Notes: generated by a model not told the origin, from the letters alone. Numbered from the stretch's first letter, positions 16,178-25,262 are shown. The stretch: 64,000 bases of DNA from JAHJDR01 sp964609965 (GCA_964609965.1 CAZSTS010000001.1:301822-365821); one strand, 5' to 3'. A program made the numbers and translations.

Positions 16178-17555
16178 ATTTATATTTAGCACAAAGATAC
16201 TCTCTAAACTCGCTATATTTATTTTCCAACATCTCAAATGCCTCCTCCTTCTCCTCAATCCCCTCAAGACTAGGAGGCAATTCTGGATCGAATGATAAAA
16301 TCTCGCGAATCATCTCTGGAAACTTTGCTGGATGCGCTGTTTCTAATGACACAAAAACTTGTTCTTTTGAATTTTCTTCTGGATGATTTTTGAGATACTG
16401 CTCAAGCCCTGCCCAACCAGCAGCCCCATGAGGTTCTAAAAGAAGTTTATGATCTTGATAGGCCTTTTTTATTGTCTCTTTTGTTTGAGAATCCGAAATA
16501 CTCACAGCGAACATGTCTTTATTCATTTGTGTGAGATCTGGTTTTTTAGAAACATGTCCCTGCTCATCCATGACCCCACCATAAAGCGCCACAACACGAG
16601 CAAGATTGCTTGGATGCCCCACGTTCATTGCACTGGAGAGACAATTTTTTGAGGGGACAATCTTTTCATAAGTACCGGTGGACATGAATTTTGGAAACTC
16701 ATCATTCTCATTAGTCGCTATGATGAATTTTTTGATTGGCAGGCCCATGCGTTTTGCCAAAAGCCCACCCATCATATCTCCAAAGTTTCCTGATGGGATG
16801 GAAAAAATAATCTCATCACCAATCTTATCGACAAGATTCACGTACGCGTAAACATAATACACGATCTGTGGGATAAGTCGTCCTATATTAATAGAATTTG
16901 CAGAAGAGAGATTGAGATCGTTAAGATCAGGATCCGTAAATGCCTCTTTAACTAATGTCTGACAATCATCAAACTTAGCATCAAGTGCAAGCACCTGGAT
17001 ATTCTTTCCAAGCGTAGTCATTTGCTTGCGCTGACGAGCTGTGACTTCACCTTTTGGAAACAAAACCACGACCTTGATACCATCCAAACCATAAAACGCA
17101 TTAGCAATAGCACTTCCTGTGTCACCCGAAGTAGCTGTGAGAATAAGAAGGTCTTTGCCATCTTGTTTAAGATAGTATTGCATGAGACGCCCCATCATTC
17201 TAGCTGCAAAATCTTTGAATGATGCTGTGGGACCTTGATCAAGACGCATGACGTGTTTTTGATCGTAGATATTTTCGAGCGGCACTTCATAGTCATAAGC
17301 ATCTTGTACAAGATCGAATAATTCTTTATCGGGAATCTGTCCTTTGAGCATTTTCTTTCCTACGACAAAGGCTATTTCGTGATATTCTCTTTTTATAAGA
17401 TCTCGAAGCTCCTCTTCAGTAAAAGTAGGAATTTCTTCAGGCATGAACAGCCCTTTGTCTGGAGCAAGTCCCTTGATAAGAGCTTCTTTGAATGAAACAG
17501 GTTTAGTTTTGAGATTTGTTGAGTAAAATAAGAGTGAATTCATCGAGCGAATCAT
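16176..17555 (-). CDS. thrC: Threonine synthase
   Basis: The 459-residue PLP enzyme converts O-phosphohomoserine to threonine. The cofactor Lys is K114 in DQGPTASFKDFAARMMG, and the phosphate-binding TATSGDTGSAIANAF segment is intact. An N-terminal STNLKTKPVSFKEALIKGLAPDKGLF stretch (here given in parts) is typical of the long ThrC subgroup. An ATG at 17555 overlaps the upstream lipoprotein stop (ATGA); a second ATG four codons later is an alternative. It sits with apgM downstream and, across a lipoprotein gene, a divergent homoserine kinase, forming a threonine-pathway locus. Confidence 0.95.
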   Translation of the reverse strand: MIRSMNSLLFYSTNLKTKPVSFKEALIKGLAPDKGLFMPEEIPTFTEEELRDLIKREYHEIAFVVGKKMLKGQIPDKELFDLVQDAYDYEVPLENIYDQKHVMRLDQGPTASFKDFAARMMGRLMQYYLKQDGKDLLILTATSGDTGSAIANAFYGLDGIKVVVLFPKGEVTARQRKQMTTLGKNIQVLALDAKFDDCQTLVKEAFTDPDLNDLNLSSANSINIGRLIPQIVYYVYAYVNLVDKIGDEIIFSIPSGNFGDMMGGLLAKRMGLPIKKFIIATNENDEFPKFMSTGTYEKIVPSKNCLSSAMNVGHPSNLARVVALYGGVMDEQGHVSKKPDLTQMNKDMFAVSISDSQTKETIKKAYQDHKLLLEPHGAAGWAGLEQYLKNHPEENSKEQVFVSLETAHPAKFPEMIREILSFDPELPPSLEGIEEKEEAFEMLENKYSEFREYLCAKYK

Positions 17556-18577
17556 AGATCATAACGCAAAACATTTCCATCATCTTCTGAAATGAGCATT
17601 TCGCAGCCAGGACCGATGGCCAGGCCTTCTTGATTATCTCCGTGAAGCGTCCAATCATTAAGCATATTACCAAGAATGTCGAACTCAGTAATCTTATCAT
17701 ACCCATCATAAAGGGAATAAATAGTTCCTGACACTTCATCGTAATCTAGGCCTGAGATATCTGTTCGGCCAGAAACAGGGATAAAACTATCGATTAATGT
17801 GACCGTTTCTAAGATAGAACTTGTAACTATGGGCAGCTCAAAAACATATACCCTACCTGTTGCTTGGAGCCCCGCATAGAAATAACCACCTTCTGATGAG
17901 ATGTCATTGGGGACAAACGTAAGAGCTTCGAGACCTTGATTAGACGCTCCTGTCATCCACGGTGTGAGATCAAATGTTCGTGTGACCACACCTAAATCAA
18001 TATCAAACTCTTTTACACCATCTGGATTTTCTATCCCTATGTAAACAAAATCCGAATCTGTATCTACAACAGTAATAGCCTCAAAGTCTCCCCCAATATT
18101 CCAATCAACTACAGAACTACCATCAGAATCCATCATACTCACATAACCGCCATCACTCACTATAAAAAACATTTCTAATCCTTCGTGCCAAACAGCACCA
18201 CTTGGTTCATAACCGCTGAGAAGACCTGTGCCTACTTCAATGCCTGTAGAAACCACGGCATCATAATCAAACTCACAAGAGATTTCACCTTCACCTTCAT
18301 CTTCTCCTTCACCTTCACCTTCGCCTCCCTGCCCTGAGCCTGTCGAAGGGTCACCTTCTCCTCCCTCGTCCATCGTCTCCTCGTCTATCGTCTCCTCGTC
18401 CATCGTCTCCTCGTCTCCTTCTTCATCCTCTTCTGTCGTTGAATCCGAAGCACTCTCGTTATCAGAATATCCATCAACAGGATCCAATTCTCCAGCTAAA
18501 GGAAGAGAATCCCCACACGCGGAGAACAGTAAAACGAATAAGATGAGAAGGAAATATTTAGCGATCTTGAATTCCAT
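17552..18577 (-). CDS. Lipoprotein with SdiA-regulated/YjiK-like beta-propeller
   Basis: Starting at the ATG at 18577, the 341-residue protein has a lipoprotein signal ending in LLFSAC. An extreme acidic linker rich in Glu, Asp and Gly follows, then a domain of about 240 residues (YEPSGAVWHEGLEMFFIVSDGG, in parts YEPSGAVWHEGLEMFF and IVSDGG, then GGDFEAITVV and NQGLEALTF). That pattern resembles the SdiA-regulated/YjiK propeller family. The longer frame to 18820 would bury the signal peptide and was rejected. The linker DNA contains three copies of a 15-bp repeat (18366-18410, encoding DEETM/I) and a dispersed 20-bp element at 18331-18350 read as PSTGSGQ. Overlap with thrC suggests cotranscription. 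Confidence 0.8.
   Translation of the reverse strand: MEFKIAKYFLLILFVLLFSACGDSLPLAGELDPVDGYSDNESASDSTTEEDEEGDEETMDEETIDEETMDEGGEGDPSTGSGQGGEGEGEGEDEGEGEISCEFDYDAVVSTGIEVGTGLLSGYEPSGAVWHEGLEMFFIVSDGGYVSMMDSDGSSVVDWNIGGDFEAITVVDTDSDFVYIGIENPDGVKEFDIDLGVVTRTFDLTPWMTGASNQGLEALTFVPNDISSEGGYFYAGLQATGRVYVFELPIVTSSILETVTLIDSFIPVSGRTDISGLDYDEVSGTIYSLYDGYDKITEFDILGNMLNDWTLHGDNQEGLAIGPGCEMLISEDDGNVLRYDL
18331..18350. repeat. Dispersed 20-bp element inside a coding region
   Basis: GCCCTGAGCCTGTCGAAGGG differs by one base from the intergenic copy at 52425-52444 and is related to copies at 34711-34731 and 34746-34769. Here it lies in frame in the lipoprotein gene on the minus strand and encodes PSTGSGQ within the acidic linker. 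Confidence 0.65.
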
Positions 18578-18704
18578 AAAAGCACCTAAAACCCGGAAAC
18601 CACTGTCAATGCTAGCTTCTACGACATTGAGAGCAATTTCACAACTCTTTTTCTTTAACTCGACATCGTATCCACTTAGAGTTATTGGGTTTTTTAGATT
18701 ATTT

Positions 18705-19664
18705 ATGGCACTATTTACAAAGTTAAATAAAAGACAAATCCAAGGTATTCTTAAGCAGTATTCGCAGCTCGATAAGAGAAGCTTTACCTTCTCCGGCGTG
18801 ACCATGGGATCTGTAAACACCCATTACAAGCTAACGTTTAATAAGAAAGAAATCTATTATCTTAAGATTGTTGAACAAGTAAATGAAGCAGAACTCAAAA
18901 ACGAAATCCGTATTTTTCAAAACTTTGCAGCTGAGAAATCCAAGCTAGACTTTTGTTTTCCCACCCCTCTCAAAACAAAGAACAACAAGCTCTACATCAG
19001 GTTTCGCAATAGGTTTGCTCAGGTTTTTACCGAAGTTCCTGGAAGATCAATCTACAAAGCGCTCTCAACACCACAAGTAAAAACAATTGGAATGAAACTA
19101 ACTCAGCTCCACAAAATCAAAGCCAATCCTACTCTCAAACCTCACCCATTTAATTTAAAAGGAATGAAAAAGGTTTTTAAGCAAATCAGCGCCATAACAA
19201 AAAAGAAAAAACCTGATCTTCATAAATTTATTTCAAATACATTGCACGAATTAGATGTTACCCAACCGAATTTAAAAAAACATGTCCTTATCCATGGTGA
19301 CCTGTTTCCCGAAAATATACTTTGGAATGGAAATAGATTCTCGGGCATGATTGACTTTGAATGCGCAGGCCTTGGCGAACCTATGTTTGATATCTCAGTT
19401 TGCCTCCACAGTTTTTGCCATAATGAAAAATCGTTTGATCAGAAAAAGGTAACTAGTTTTATAAAAGGTTATTCATCCATCAGGAAAATTACGAAGCAAG
19501 AGCAAAAACATTTCATCTATTATATGAAACTAACAAGCTTGCGTTTCATGCTCACTCGGCTCAGAAATTCTGAATTCCTGAAAGTCAAAACCAACGCCAA
19601 GCACTACAAGAATTACAGAGAATATCTAATCAGATTCAATGAAATCAATAGGTTACAATTCTAA
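18705..19664 (+). CDS. thrB: Homoserine kinase type II (APH-fold)
   Basis: Starting at the ATG at 18705 the protein has 319 residues, normal for ThrB of the aminoglycoside-phosphotransferase fold. The catalytic loop VLIHGDLFPENILW, the metal site SGMIDFECAG and the following MFDISVCLHSFC match type II homoserine kinases such as that of Pseudomonas. So does the late segment LTSLRFMLTRLRNSEF. The enzyme phosphorylates homoserine to give the ThrC substrate. The frame extends upstream to 18543, but that part overlaps the divergent lipoprotein gene. It is divergent from the thrC operon with a 127-bp shared promoter region. Other small-molecule kinases share this fold, but the neighbourhood supports ThrB. 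Confidence 0.82.
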   Translation: MALFTKLNKRQIQGILKQYSQLDKRSFTFSGVTMGSVNTHYKLTFNKKEIYYLKIVEQVNEAELKNEIRIFQNFAAEKSKLDFCFPTPLKTKNNKLYIRFRNRFAQVFTEVPGRSIYKALSTPQVKTIGMKLTQLHKIKANPTLKPHPFNLKGMKKVFKQISAITKKKKPDLHKFISNTLHELDVTQPNLKKHVLIHGDLFPENILWNGNRFSGMIDFECAGLGEPMFDISVCLHSFCHNEKSFDQKKVTSFIKGYSSIRKITKQEQKHFIYYMKLTSLRFMLTRLRNSEFLKVKTNAKHYKNYREYLIRFNEINRLQF

Positions 19665-19830
19665 AAACCAAGATTCTATCTACTAAAAAAATCTCGAAAT
19701 TCCCCCTTATTTCACGTTGCACCACAGGAAGAAAATTGTTACTTGGCCGCTAAGTTTAAATGAAAAGACTAATTTAAAACAGGGGTATTTCACTAAATAA
19801 ATTCGATATTCAAATATTAAAGGAATTACT

Positions 19831-21513
19831 ATGAGCGGTTTTCAAATGACGTACACAGTTCTGGGTGGACTTGGCATTTTCTTTTTAGGAATCAAATACC
19901 TTTCTGAATCTTTACAGGCTATGGCTGGTGATCTTATTCGCAGAATCATCAACCTCCTCACAACAAATAGGATTATGGCTGTTCTTGTTGGAACACTCGT
20001 TACAACCATCATTCAATCAAGTTCTATCACTACTGTGATGGTTGTGGGCATGGTCAATGCTGGTCTCATGAACCTCGTTCAAGCCATTGGCATTATTTTT
20101 GGTGCCAACATTGGAACAACGATTACCGGTTGGATCATTGCCATTAAAGTAGGAAAATACGGGCTTCTCTTTATTGCTCTTGGTGCCATGCCCATGTTTT
20201 TTATCAACAATGATAATTGGAAGGCTATTGGCAAACTCCTTGTGGCCTTGGGTTTTGTTTTCATGGGCCTCAAATTCATGAGCGACGCCTTTCACCCTCT
20301 TCGCACTGATCCCACTTTCTTGTATTACCTACAATATTTTACAGCTGATTCTTATGCGTCCCTTTTTGGTTGTCTCCTCATTGGCTGTCTCCTCACCTGT
20401 ATAATTCAATCTTCATCAGCCATGTTAGGTATCACAATAGCCTTAGCAGGAACTGGAGCCATTAGTTTTCAAACAGCCATGGGATTGGTCATTGGCCAAA
20501 ACATTGGAACAACAATCACAGCAAACCTTGCCGCAATAGGAACAAACGTTAATGCAAAGCGTACTGCTAGAGCGCACGCCTTTTTTAATATTTTTGGTGC
20601 CCTCATCATGGTTCCCATTTTTTGGTGGTATATTGACCTTGTTGACCTGCTCATCATGGGCGATCCTAACCTGGTTATTGCTGATGGCACAAAACCTGCC
20701 ATGGCCACACACGTTGCCATGGGGCATACCATATTTAATATTACTATCACTATTGTCTTTATGTTCTTCCTCCACCCTTTAGCTCGTTTTGTCACATGGA
20801 TTACTCCTGGAGATAAAAAAGAGCAAAAAAGCACACTCAAGATCCTTGGAGGAACAGATATTGCCCCTGCATTAGCGTTAGAACAAGCTCAGCATGAAGT
20901 CTCGCAAATGCTCGATAACCTCAAAGACCTCCTCCAAGATACAAAAACCTATATTTCATTAGATAATGACAACGTCAGTTTATTAGATAAAATTGTACAA
21001 TCTGAAGACGAATTTGATAACCAACAAAAAGAAGTCACCATCTATCTCTGCCATGTGATGGAAGTGCCTCTAAGTCCTGAGCAATCAGCTTTAGGCTACT
21101 CACTTATCCGTACCTCTGACGAAATCGAATCAATATCTGATTATTGCGCAACGCTGGCAAAGCTTTACAAGAAAACACTGCACAAAAAAGAAAGCCGTTT
21201 AAGTGAATCCGCTAAACACGAATACAGAAGCCTTTTCAAAGAGGTCATGAATTATTATAATTCCATCAAAGAATTTTACACGACCCGTAATTTAGAAGTG
21301 ACAGATGAATTCCAATTGAAAGCTCGTCAAATTCAGATACATGCTGATCGTGTGCGCAAACGTCACATGGACCGCATAAGAACGGGAGACTGCTCTGCAT
21401 TGTCTGGATTAGCTTTTAGTGACATGATAGTTGCCTCAAGACGTATTGCAAATCATTCGTTAAATATTATGGACGCCGTGGCTTCTAGTATTCCAAATAT
21501 TAAGGCGGGTTGA
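19831..21513 (+). CDS. Na/Pi cotransporter family protein with PhoU-like domain
   Basis: The 560-residue protein has two inverted Na_Pi_cotrans repeats marked by IIQSSSITTVM (about residue 55) and IIQSSSAMLGI (about 190). Each is followed by a GANIGTTIT or GQNIGTTIT motif, the signature of the NptA/PNaS family. About eight membrane helices span residues 8-325. A cytoplasmic PhoU-like helical bundle follows (380-560). It probably moves phosphate coupled to sodium; the PhoU-like part is thought to regulate it. The preceding 166 bp contain no recognisable Pho box. An AAAGGA ribosome-binding site supports the start. Confidence 0.92.
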   Translation: MSGFQMTYTVLGGLGIFFLGIKYLSESLQAMAGDLIRRIINLLTTNRIMAVLVGTLVTTIIQSSSITTVMVVGMVNAGLMNLVQAIGIIFGANIGTTITGWIIAIKVGKYGLLFIALGAMPMFFINNDNWKAIGKLLVALGFVFMGLKFMSDAFHPLRTDPTFLYYLQYFTADSYASLFGCLLIGCLLTCIIQSSSAMLGITIALAGTGAISFQTAMGLVIGQNIGTTITANLAAIGTNVNAKRTARAHAFFNIFGALIMVPIFWWYIDLVDLLIMGDPNLVIADGTKPAMATHVAMGHTIFNITITIVFMFFLHPLARFVTWITPGDKKEQKSTLKILGGTDIAPALALEQAQHEVSQMLDNLKDLLQDTKTYISLDNDNVSLLDKIVQSEDEFDNQQKEVTIYLCHVMEVPLSPEQSALGYSLIRTSDEIESISDYCATLAKLYKKTLHKKESRLSESAKHEYRSLFKEVMNYYNSIKEFYTTRNLEVTDEFQLKARQIQIHADRVRKRHMDRIRTGDCSALSGLAFSDMIVASRRIANHSLNIMDAVASSIPNIKAG

Positions 21514-21555
21514 ATCAATTCGCTATTTTTATTTCAGATTTTATTTTTTTTATTT

Positions 21556-21735
21556 TTACCTAGGGTAAGTCAGCCTTCGGCTTCCTAAACCCTAGGCTAA
21601 TTTATGAAGCCCTTTCAGGGCAAATTCAAAGAAACCCCAAGGGGGTTTAATATAATAGCCCAGGGTTAAGCGAAGCATTACCCTGGGTCTCAACCACAAA
21701 ATAAGATCACACCACCCTGAAGGGGTTTAATAACA
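21556..21735. repeat. Cluster of palindromic intergenic repeats
   Basis: The gap is packed with inverted repeats. CCTAGGGT and ACCCTAGG flank a central CCTTCGG hairpin (about 21560-21598). GCCCTTTCAGGGC, CCCCAAGGGGG, CCCAGGGT and ACCCTGGG (about 21660-21688), and CCCTGAAGGGG follow. GGGTTTAAT follows two of them. The array has no coding potential and resembles clustered REP-type elements; it may also stop convergent transcription. Confidence 0.6.
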
Positions 21736-21741
21736 AGGTAT

Positions 21742-23436
21742 TTATAACTTTAATTCCCTCGCCAGCTTCTTATCATATTCATAGATATCTCTTCGAAGAT
21801 GGACGTTGTCATCCTCATCTACCCATGCTGTGACATACCTTAGAAGCACAGGGATCTTGTCTTTCAAGACAACAGTGATCACTTTGCCTGATTTGATTGT
21901 AGAATTTATACGCTCTTCATCCCACTTTTTGCCTATCTTCACTATCAAGGGTTTAAAAAGATACGTAGCAAGCTTAAGTGGTTCTTCAACACGGATACAG
22001 CCATGGCTGTAAGCACGAAAATCCTTTTTAAAAAGAGATTTAACAGGCGTATCATGCAAATAAACACTAAATTTATTAGGAAAAATAAATTTTAAACGCC
22101 CCAGAGCATTGCCACCACCAGATTTCTGACTAAATGTGTACTCTTCTGGATCTGCTTTTGACCAATCAACTTTCTCGGAATTGATCACAACAAGTTTACC
22201 CTTTTCTTTTTTATAAACAGTGAAATTATTCTTTTTAATATAAGAAGGATTTTCTATTATTTTAGGAATCGTTTCTTTTTCGATAATTTTAGGAGGAACA
22301 GTCCATTTTGGATTGATCACAACGTATTCTAACTCATCAGTAAAAACAGGGGTCTGCCATTTCTTGTTCCCCACAATAGTTCTCATCCTAAGTTTTGTCT
22401 TTCCATGATCGATCAACTGCAAATGATAATCTGGAATATTAATATAAATATATTTTTTAGGAACTTCAGTCCGAGCCACCCATCGCCTTCTTTCCAAATT
22501 AGCCTTAAGCTGCGAAATCACTTTACTGATGGGTTTATTGAGAGCTGCTCGTGTATAGCCACCAATAACACCATCATCGTTAAGACCATTTAAGCGCTGA
22601 TATTTTTTGACAACTTCTTCGAGATCTGAATCATAAAACTCAGCATACTTAGCTACTTTTTGAGAGAGATGATTTGTAAATTTCAGTCGTGCCCGTAAAG
22701 CTAATATGTACGGACCTTTAAAGCCTGGCTCAACCTTTTTCCCTATCTTCGGCACAATGGGAAGAGGTCCCTTTTTTTGAATTTTTTTGTAATGAACCAG
22801 AGCTTCCTTGAGTTTTTTATACTGTTCATCTTGAGGATAGAGTTTTTGAATCTGCCTTAATACAGAAGAAGTTTTCAAGGTTGTGCGCAACACTTCTACT
22901 ACATCGATTTTTTGTGATGGTTTAAGATACCACTCATCTAAAAATTTAGTAGGAACAACTCTTCCTTGTGTAATATCTTTGGTTAACTGAAGAAAGGTAT
23001 CTGTTAGCAATAGCTCTACCCGAGCAAGGTCTTTAAAAGCCCTCACCTTCCCAATAACTTCTTGCAAAAGCTCTAAATGATAGTCACTAGGGTTGAGGCC
23101 ATGTTTTTCAGATTCTTTAACGGCCTTGACCAAATCTTTAATAATGCGACTTCTAGAAGAATTATGGTGATTCCACAAAGGGCGATAAACTTGTTCTTTG
23201 AAAACAGCCCTCAAAAGAGGGGTTTGTTTTAATTTAGTATTAAAAACCTTTAATTTGCCACGTGTTGAACCTAAAAGATTAGCAATTTCTGCCTGTACAA
23301 TATCAGTATCAGTGTGTGTTGGTTTTGGAAGCTTTGACTCCTTTTTGAGCATGTCTTCTTGGATGAAAAAAGCCCATGAAAGCTGAGTATAACCTATCAA
23401 TATTATGAGGATAAATATGGTTTTTAAAGTTTTCAT
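21742..23436 (-). CDS. Murein L,D-transpeptidase, YcbB/LdtD type
   Basis: The 564-residue protein has a signal peptide (FILIILIGYTQLSWAF), a long N-terminal scaffold and a peptidoglycan-binding repeat (VVKKYQRLNGLNDDGVIGG). A YkuD catalytic domain follows from about 340. The active site YSHGCIRVEEP is intact, with Cys480 and His478. YcbB-type enzymes form 3-3 cross-links between meso-diaminopimelate residues and attach lipoproteins in the periplasm. The size and the inserted capping region of the catalytic domain fit the large YcbB branch rather than ErfK/YbiS. No partner gene is adjacent; repeats flank it on both sides. Confidence 0.93.
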   Translation of the reverse strand: MKTLKTIFILIILIGYTQLSWAFFIQEDMLKKESKLPKPTHTDTDIVQAEIANLLGSTRGKLKVFNTKLKQTPLLRAVFKEQVYRPLWNHHNSSRSRIIKDLVKAVKESEKHGLNPSDYHLELLQEVIGKVRAFKDLARVELLLTDTFLQLTKDITQGRVVPTKFLDEWYLKPSQKIDVVEVLRTTLKTSSVLRQIQKLYPQDEQYKKLKEALVHYKKIQKKGPLPIVPKIGKKVEPGFKGPYILALRARLKFTNHLSQKVAKYAEFYDSDLEEVVKKYQRLNGLNDDGVIGGYTRAALNKPISKVISQLKANLERRRWVARTEVPKKYIYINIPDYHLQLIDHGKTKLRMRTIVGNKKWQTPVFTDELEYVVINPKWTVPPKIIEKETIPKIIENPSYIKKNNFTVYKKEKGKLVVINSEKVDWSKADPEEYTFSQKSGGGNALGRLKFIFPNKFSVYLHDTPVKSLFKKDFRAYSHGCIRVEEPLKLATYLFKPLIVKIGKKWDEERINSTIKSGKVITVVLKDKIPVLLRYVTAWVDEDDNVHLRRDIYEYDKKLARELKL

Positions 23437-23519
23437 GTCAGTAAATACACTAAATCGCTAATCTATTTAGGAGAACTGGGATTTTGGGTCAAGGTCTAAC
23501 ATGGTTATGTTAACAGGAT

Positions 23520-23582
23520 TTTGGATACGCTAGACGCCAGCTTCGCCTTCGCCGAAGCCTATGCGAAGGCGGCACTCTAGAC
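23520..23582. repeat. GC-rich GCTTCGCC-type dispersed repeat
   Basis: CTTCGCC, CGCCGAAGC and GCGAAGGCGG units are nested within arms CTAGACGCC (23530 region) and CTCTAGAC. A related GCTGAAGCTTCGGCGGA unit is at 34651-34676. No T-run follows, so a terminator role is uncertain. Confidence 0.4.
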
Positions 23583-23590
23583 ACAAAACG

Positions 23591-24454
23591 TTACTCAATA
23601 TTCTGAATCTGCTCCCTGATCTTTTCTAAAGCCACTTTAGCATCAACAACCAGATGAGCAATTTGGGCGTTTTGAGATTTAGAGGCAATCGTATTAAATT
23701 CACGATTGAATTCCTGAAGGAGAAAATCAATTTTTCGTCCAATGGGATCTTTTGATTCAATAAAACTCAAAATCTGTGAAAAATGGCTCTCAAGTCTTTT
23801 GAGTTCTTCAGACACATCCATACGATCAAGATAATAAACAACCTCCGTATGAAGTCTTTGTGGATCCAACTCTGCAAGCTCTTCTTTTCTTTCTTTGATC
23901 TTATTTGTTAACTTTTCATCGAGTTGCTCTTGAACCTCTGAAACCAAAGATTCGACATTTTCTTTTATTTTTTGAATGGTTGTAAGCCTCCCCTTAATAT
24001 CTTCCCTTAAGCTAAGCCCTTCTTTCTCGCGCATTTTATTTAAATCTGTGATTGCCTTTAATAATATGGGTTTTAAATCTTTCCAAGTCTTACTGACATC
24101 TAACTCCTTGTATATCCAACCACCAACACCGGATAAAAGATGCTGAAGAGAAACAGGTTCTGCTATTTTTAATTCGGTTGTTATATTACTCAAATACGAA
24201 TGATAGTTTTTAAAAGCTGTGATTTCTGTAGGTGAAAGCTGAGCTGTTTTTTCCTCAAAAATAAAGATTTCTACACGGCCTCTATTAATATGTTCGCGTA
24301 TGAATTGCTGCACAGGAATCTCTAATGGGGAATAACGCCCAGGAGCCCTAAAGTTAGTATCTAGATACCTATGGTTAACTGATTTGATTTCTAATCTGAT
24401 GGGTACGTCCTGAAGCAATCCAGAAGCTTTTCCCATTCCTGTCATGGATTTCAT
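23591..24454 (-). CDS. yicC: YicC family endoribonuclease
   Basis: From the ATG at 24454 (AAGGA upstream) the protein has 287 residues. It opens with the family hallmark MKSMTGMGKA and ends with the C-terminal domain signature GRKIDFLLQEFNREFNTIASK (in parts GRKIDFLLQEFNREF and NTIASKSQNA) and EKIREQIQNIE. YicC proteins are conserved in bacteria and have been shown to act as endoribonucleases in RNA turnover. The 16-codon upstream extension in frame lacks the family start and was trimmed. It is the last gene of the long minus-strand run that begins with the Lol permeases. Confidence 0.94.
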   Translation of the reverse strand: MKSMTGMGKASGLLQDVPIRLEIKSVNHRYLDTNFRAPGRYSPLEIPVQQFIREHINRGRVEIFIFEEKTAQLSPTEITAFKNYHSYLSNITTELKIAEPVSLQHLLSGVGGWIYKELDVSKTWKDLKPILLKAITDLNKMREKEGLSLREDIKGRLTTIQKIKENVESLVSEVQEQLDEKLTNKIKERKEELAELDPQRLHTEVVYYLDRMDVSEELKRLESHFSQILSFIESKDPIGRKIDFLLQEFNREFNTIASKSQNAQIAHLVVDAKVALEKIREQIQNIE

Positions 24455-24508
24455 AATATTCCTTTTAAAATAATTTGGGCAGCCATAAAGACTGCCCCTC
24501 ACATTATC

Positions 24509-24589
24509 GGGCGGGTACGGGGACCCGCCCCTACTATAAATTATTAATTCACGGACCCACTATTCACTATTCACGATTCACGAGTTAAT
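24509..24589. repeat. GC-rich palindrome followed by heptamer repeat
   Basis: GGGCGGGT and ACCCGCCC (24509-24530) form a perfect 8-bp stem followed by CTAC, as at 5667-5692. Next to it, CACTATT, CACTATT, CACGATT and CACGAGTT units (24557-24587) repeat every 7 bp. Two different repeat classes therefore share one gap. Confidence 0.55.
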
Positions 24590-25262
24590 ACAAGCTCACC
24601 TTCATACTCACGACGCCAAGACTGATCACATCATTGTGCCTGAGACGGCATGACTCAACCTCATAGCCATTTACAAATGACCCGTTTTTGCTAAACAGAT
24701 CTAATAAATTAAGACCATCATCATCCTGATAAATGACAGAATGTGCTCGAGATATAGAAGGATCACCGACTAGGAAATCAGGGTTACGAACAAAATTACC
24801 GAGCAACTTATTGTTTGGTGAATAGGCTTGATCTGGAGCAATCGGTTTTCGCTGCCCCTTTGAAAGGTACTTTTCAATCAATTGTTGGTTATGAGAATCA
24901 AGGTTTGAATACATCATCTGAGCAGGTTTAACCACCACGGTCACATCCATATTTAAGTCTGGGTTTATTTTTCGACCCATCACAATACAATGACCGTATT
25001 TGACTTCAAAAGATTTATCTTTGTCCTCACCCATAAGAATGGTGACGACTGCATGAATCCCTTTTGCTTTACCTCTCAGTTTGTTTTTAAAAGAAATAGC
25101 GTATTCAAGACGAAAATCAGGTATACCATTTTGCATGCGGTAACCCGTAAAACAATCCTGGCAAATAATGATCTTTTCCTTGGTAGGAATCAATCGGCTT
25201 GCTCCACACGACGGACAAATTAAAGCCTCGGCGTATTGTCTAGGTAACGACTGTTTTATCAT
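24585..25262 (-). CDS. FHA-domain protein with N-terminal Trm112-like zinc ribbon
   Basis: The 225-residue protein has a four-Cys zinc-ribbon at the N-terminus (C16, C19, C34, C37, in LICPSCGAS and IICQDC), followed by MQNGIPDFR as in Trm112-like proteins. A charged middle follows, then an FHA phosphothreonine-binding domain from about residue 163: DPSISRAHSVIY, LFSKNGSFVNGYEV, then HNDVISLG. The SRxH and NGxxVNG elements needed for ligand binding are present. No kinase or effector domain is attached, so it is probably an adaptor reading Ser/Thr phosphorylation. It lies 12 bp after skp in the envelope operon. Confidence 0.85.
   Translation of the reverse strand: MIKQSLPRQYAEALICPSCGASRLIPTKEKIIICQDCFTGYRMQNGIPDFRLEYAISFKNKLRGKAKGIHAVVTILMGEDKDKSFEVKYGHCIVMGRKINPDLNMDVTVVVKPAQMMYSNLDSHNQQLIEKYLSKGQRKPIAPDQAYSPNNKLLGNFVRNPDFLVGDPSISRAHSVIYQDDDGLNLLDLFSKNGSFVNGYEVESCRLRHNDVISLGVVSMKVSLY

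Noticed and set aside
18578..18820. Upstream start for the lipoprotein gene at 17552 (and 18543 start for thrB)
   Set aside because: These would overlap head to head by over 270 bp and bury the lipoprotein signal. Starts at 18577 and 18705 leave a normal divergent promoter gap and normal family lengths.
24556..24589. Heptamer islands as CRISPR arrays
   Set aside because: Units are about 7 bp with no spacers of 25-40 bp, and no cas genes occur in the window.
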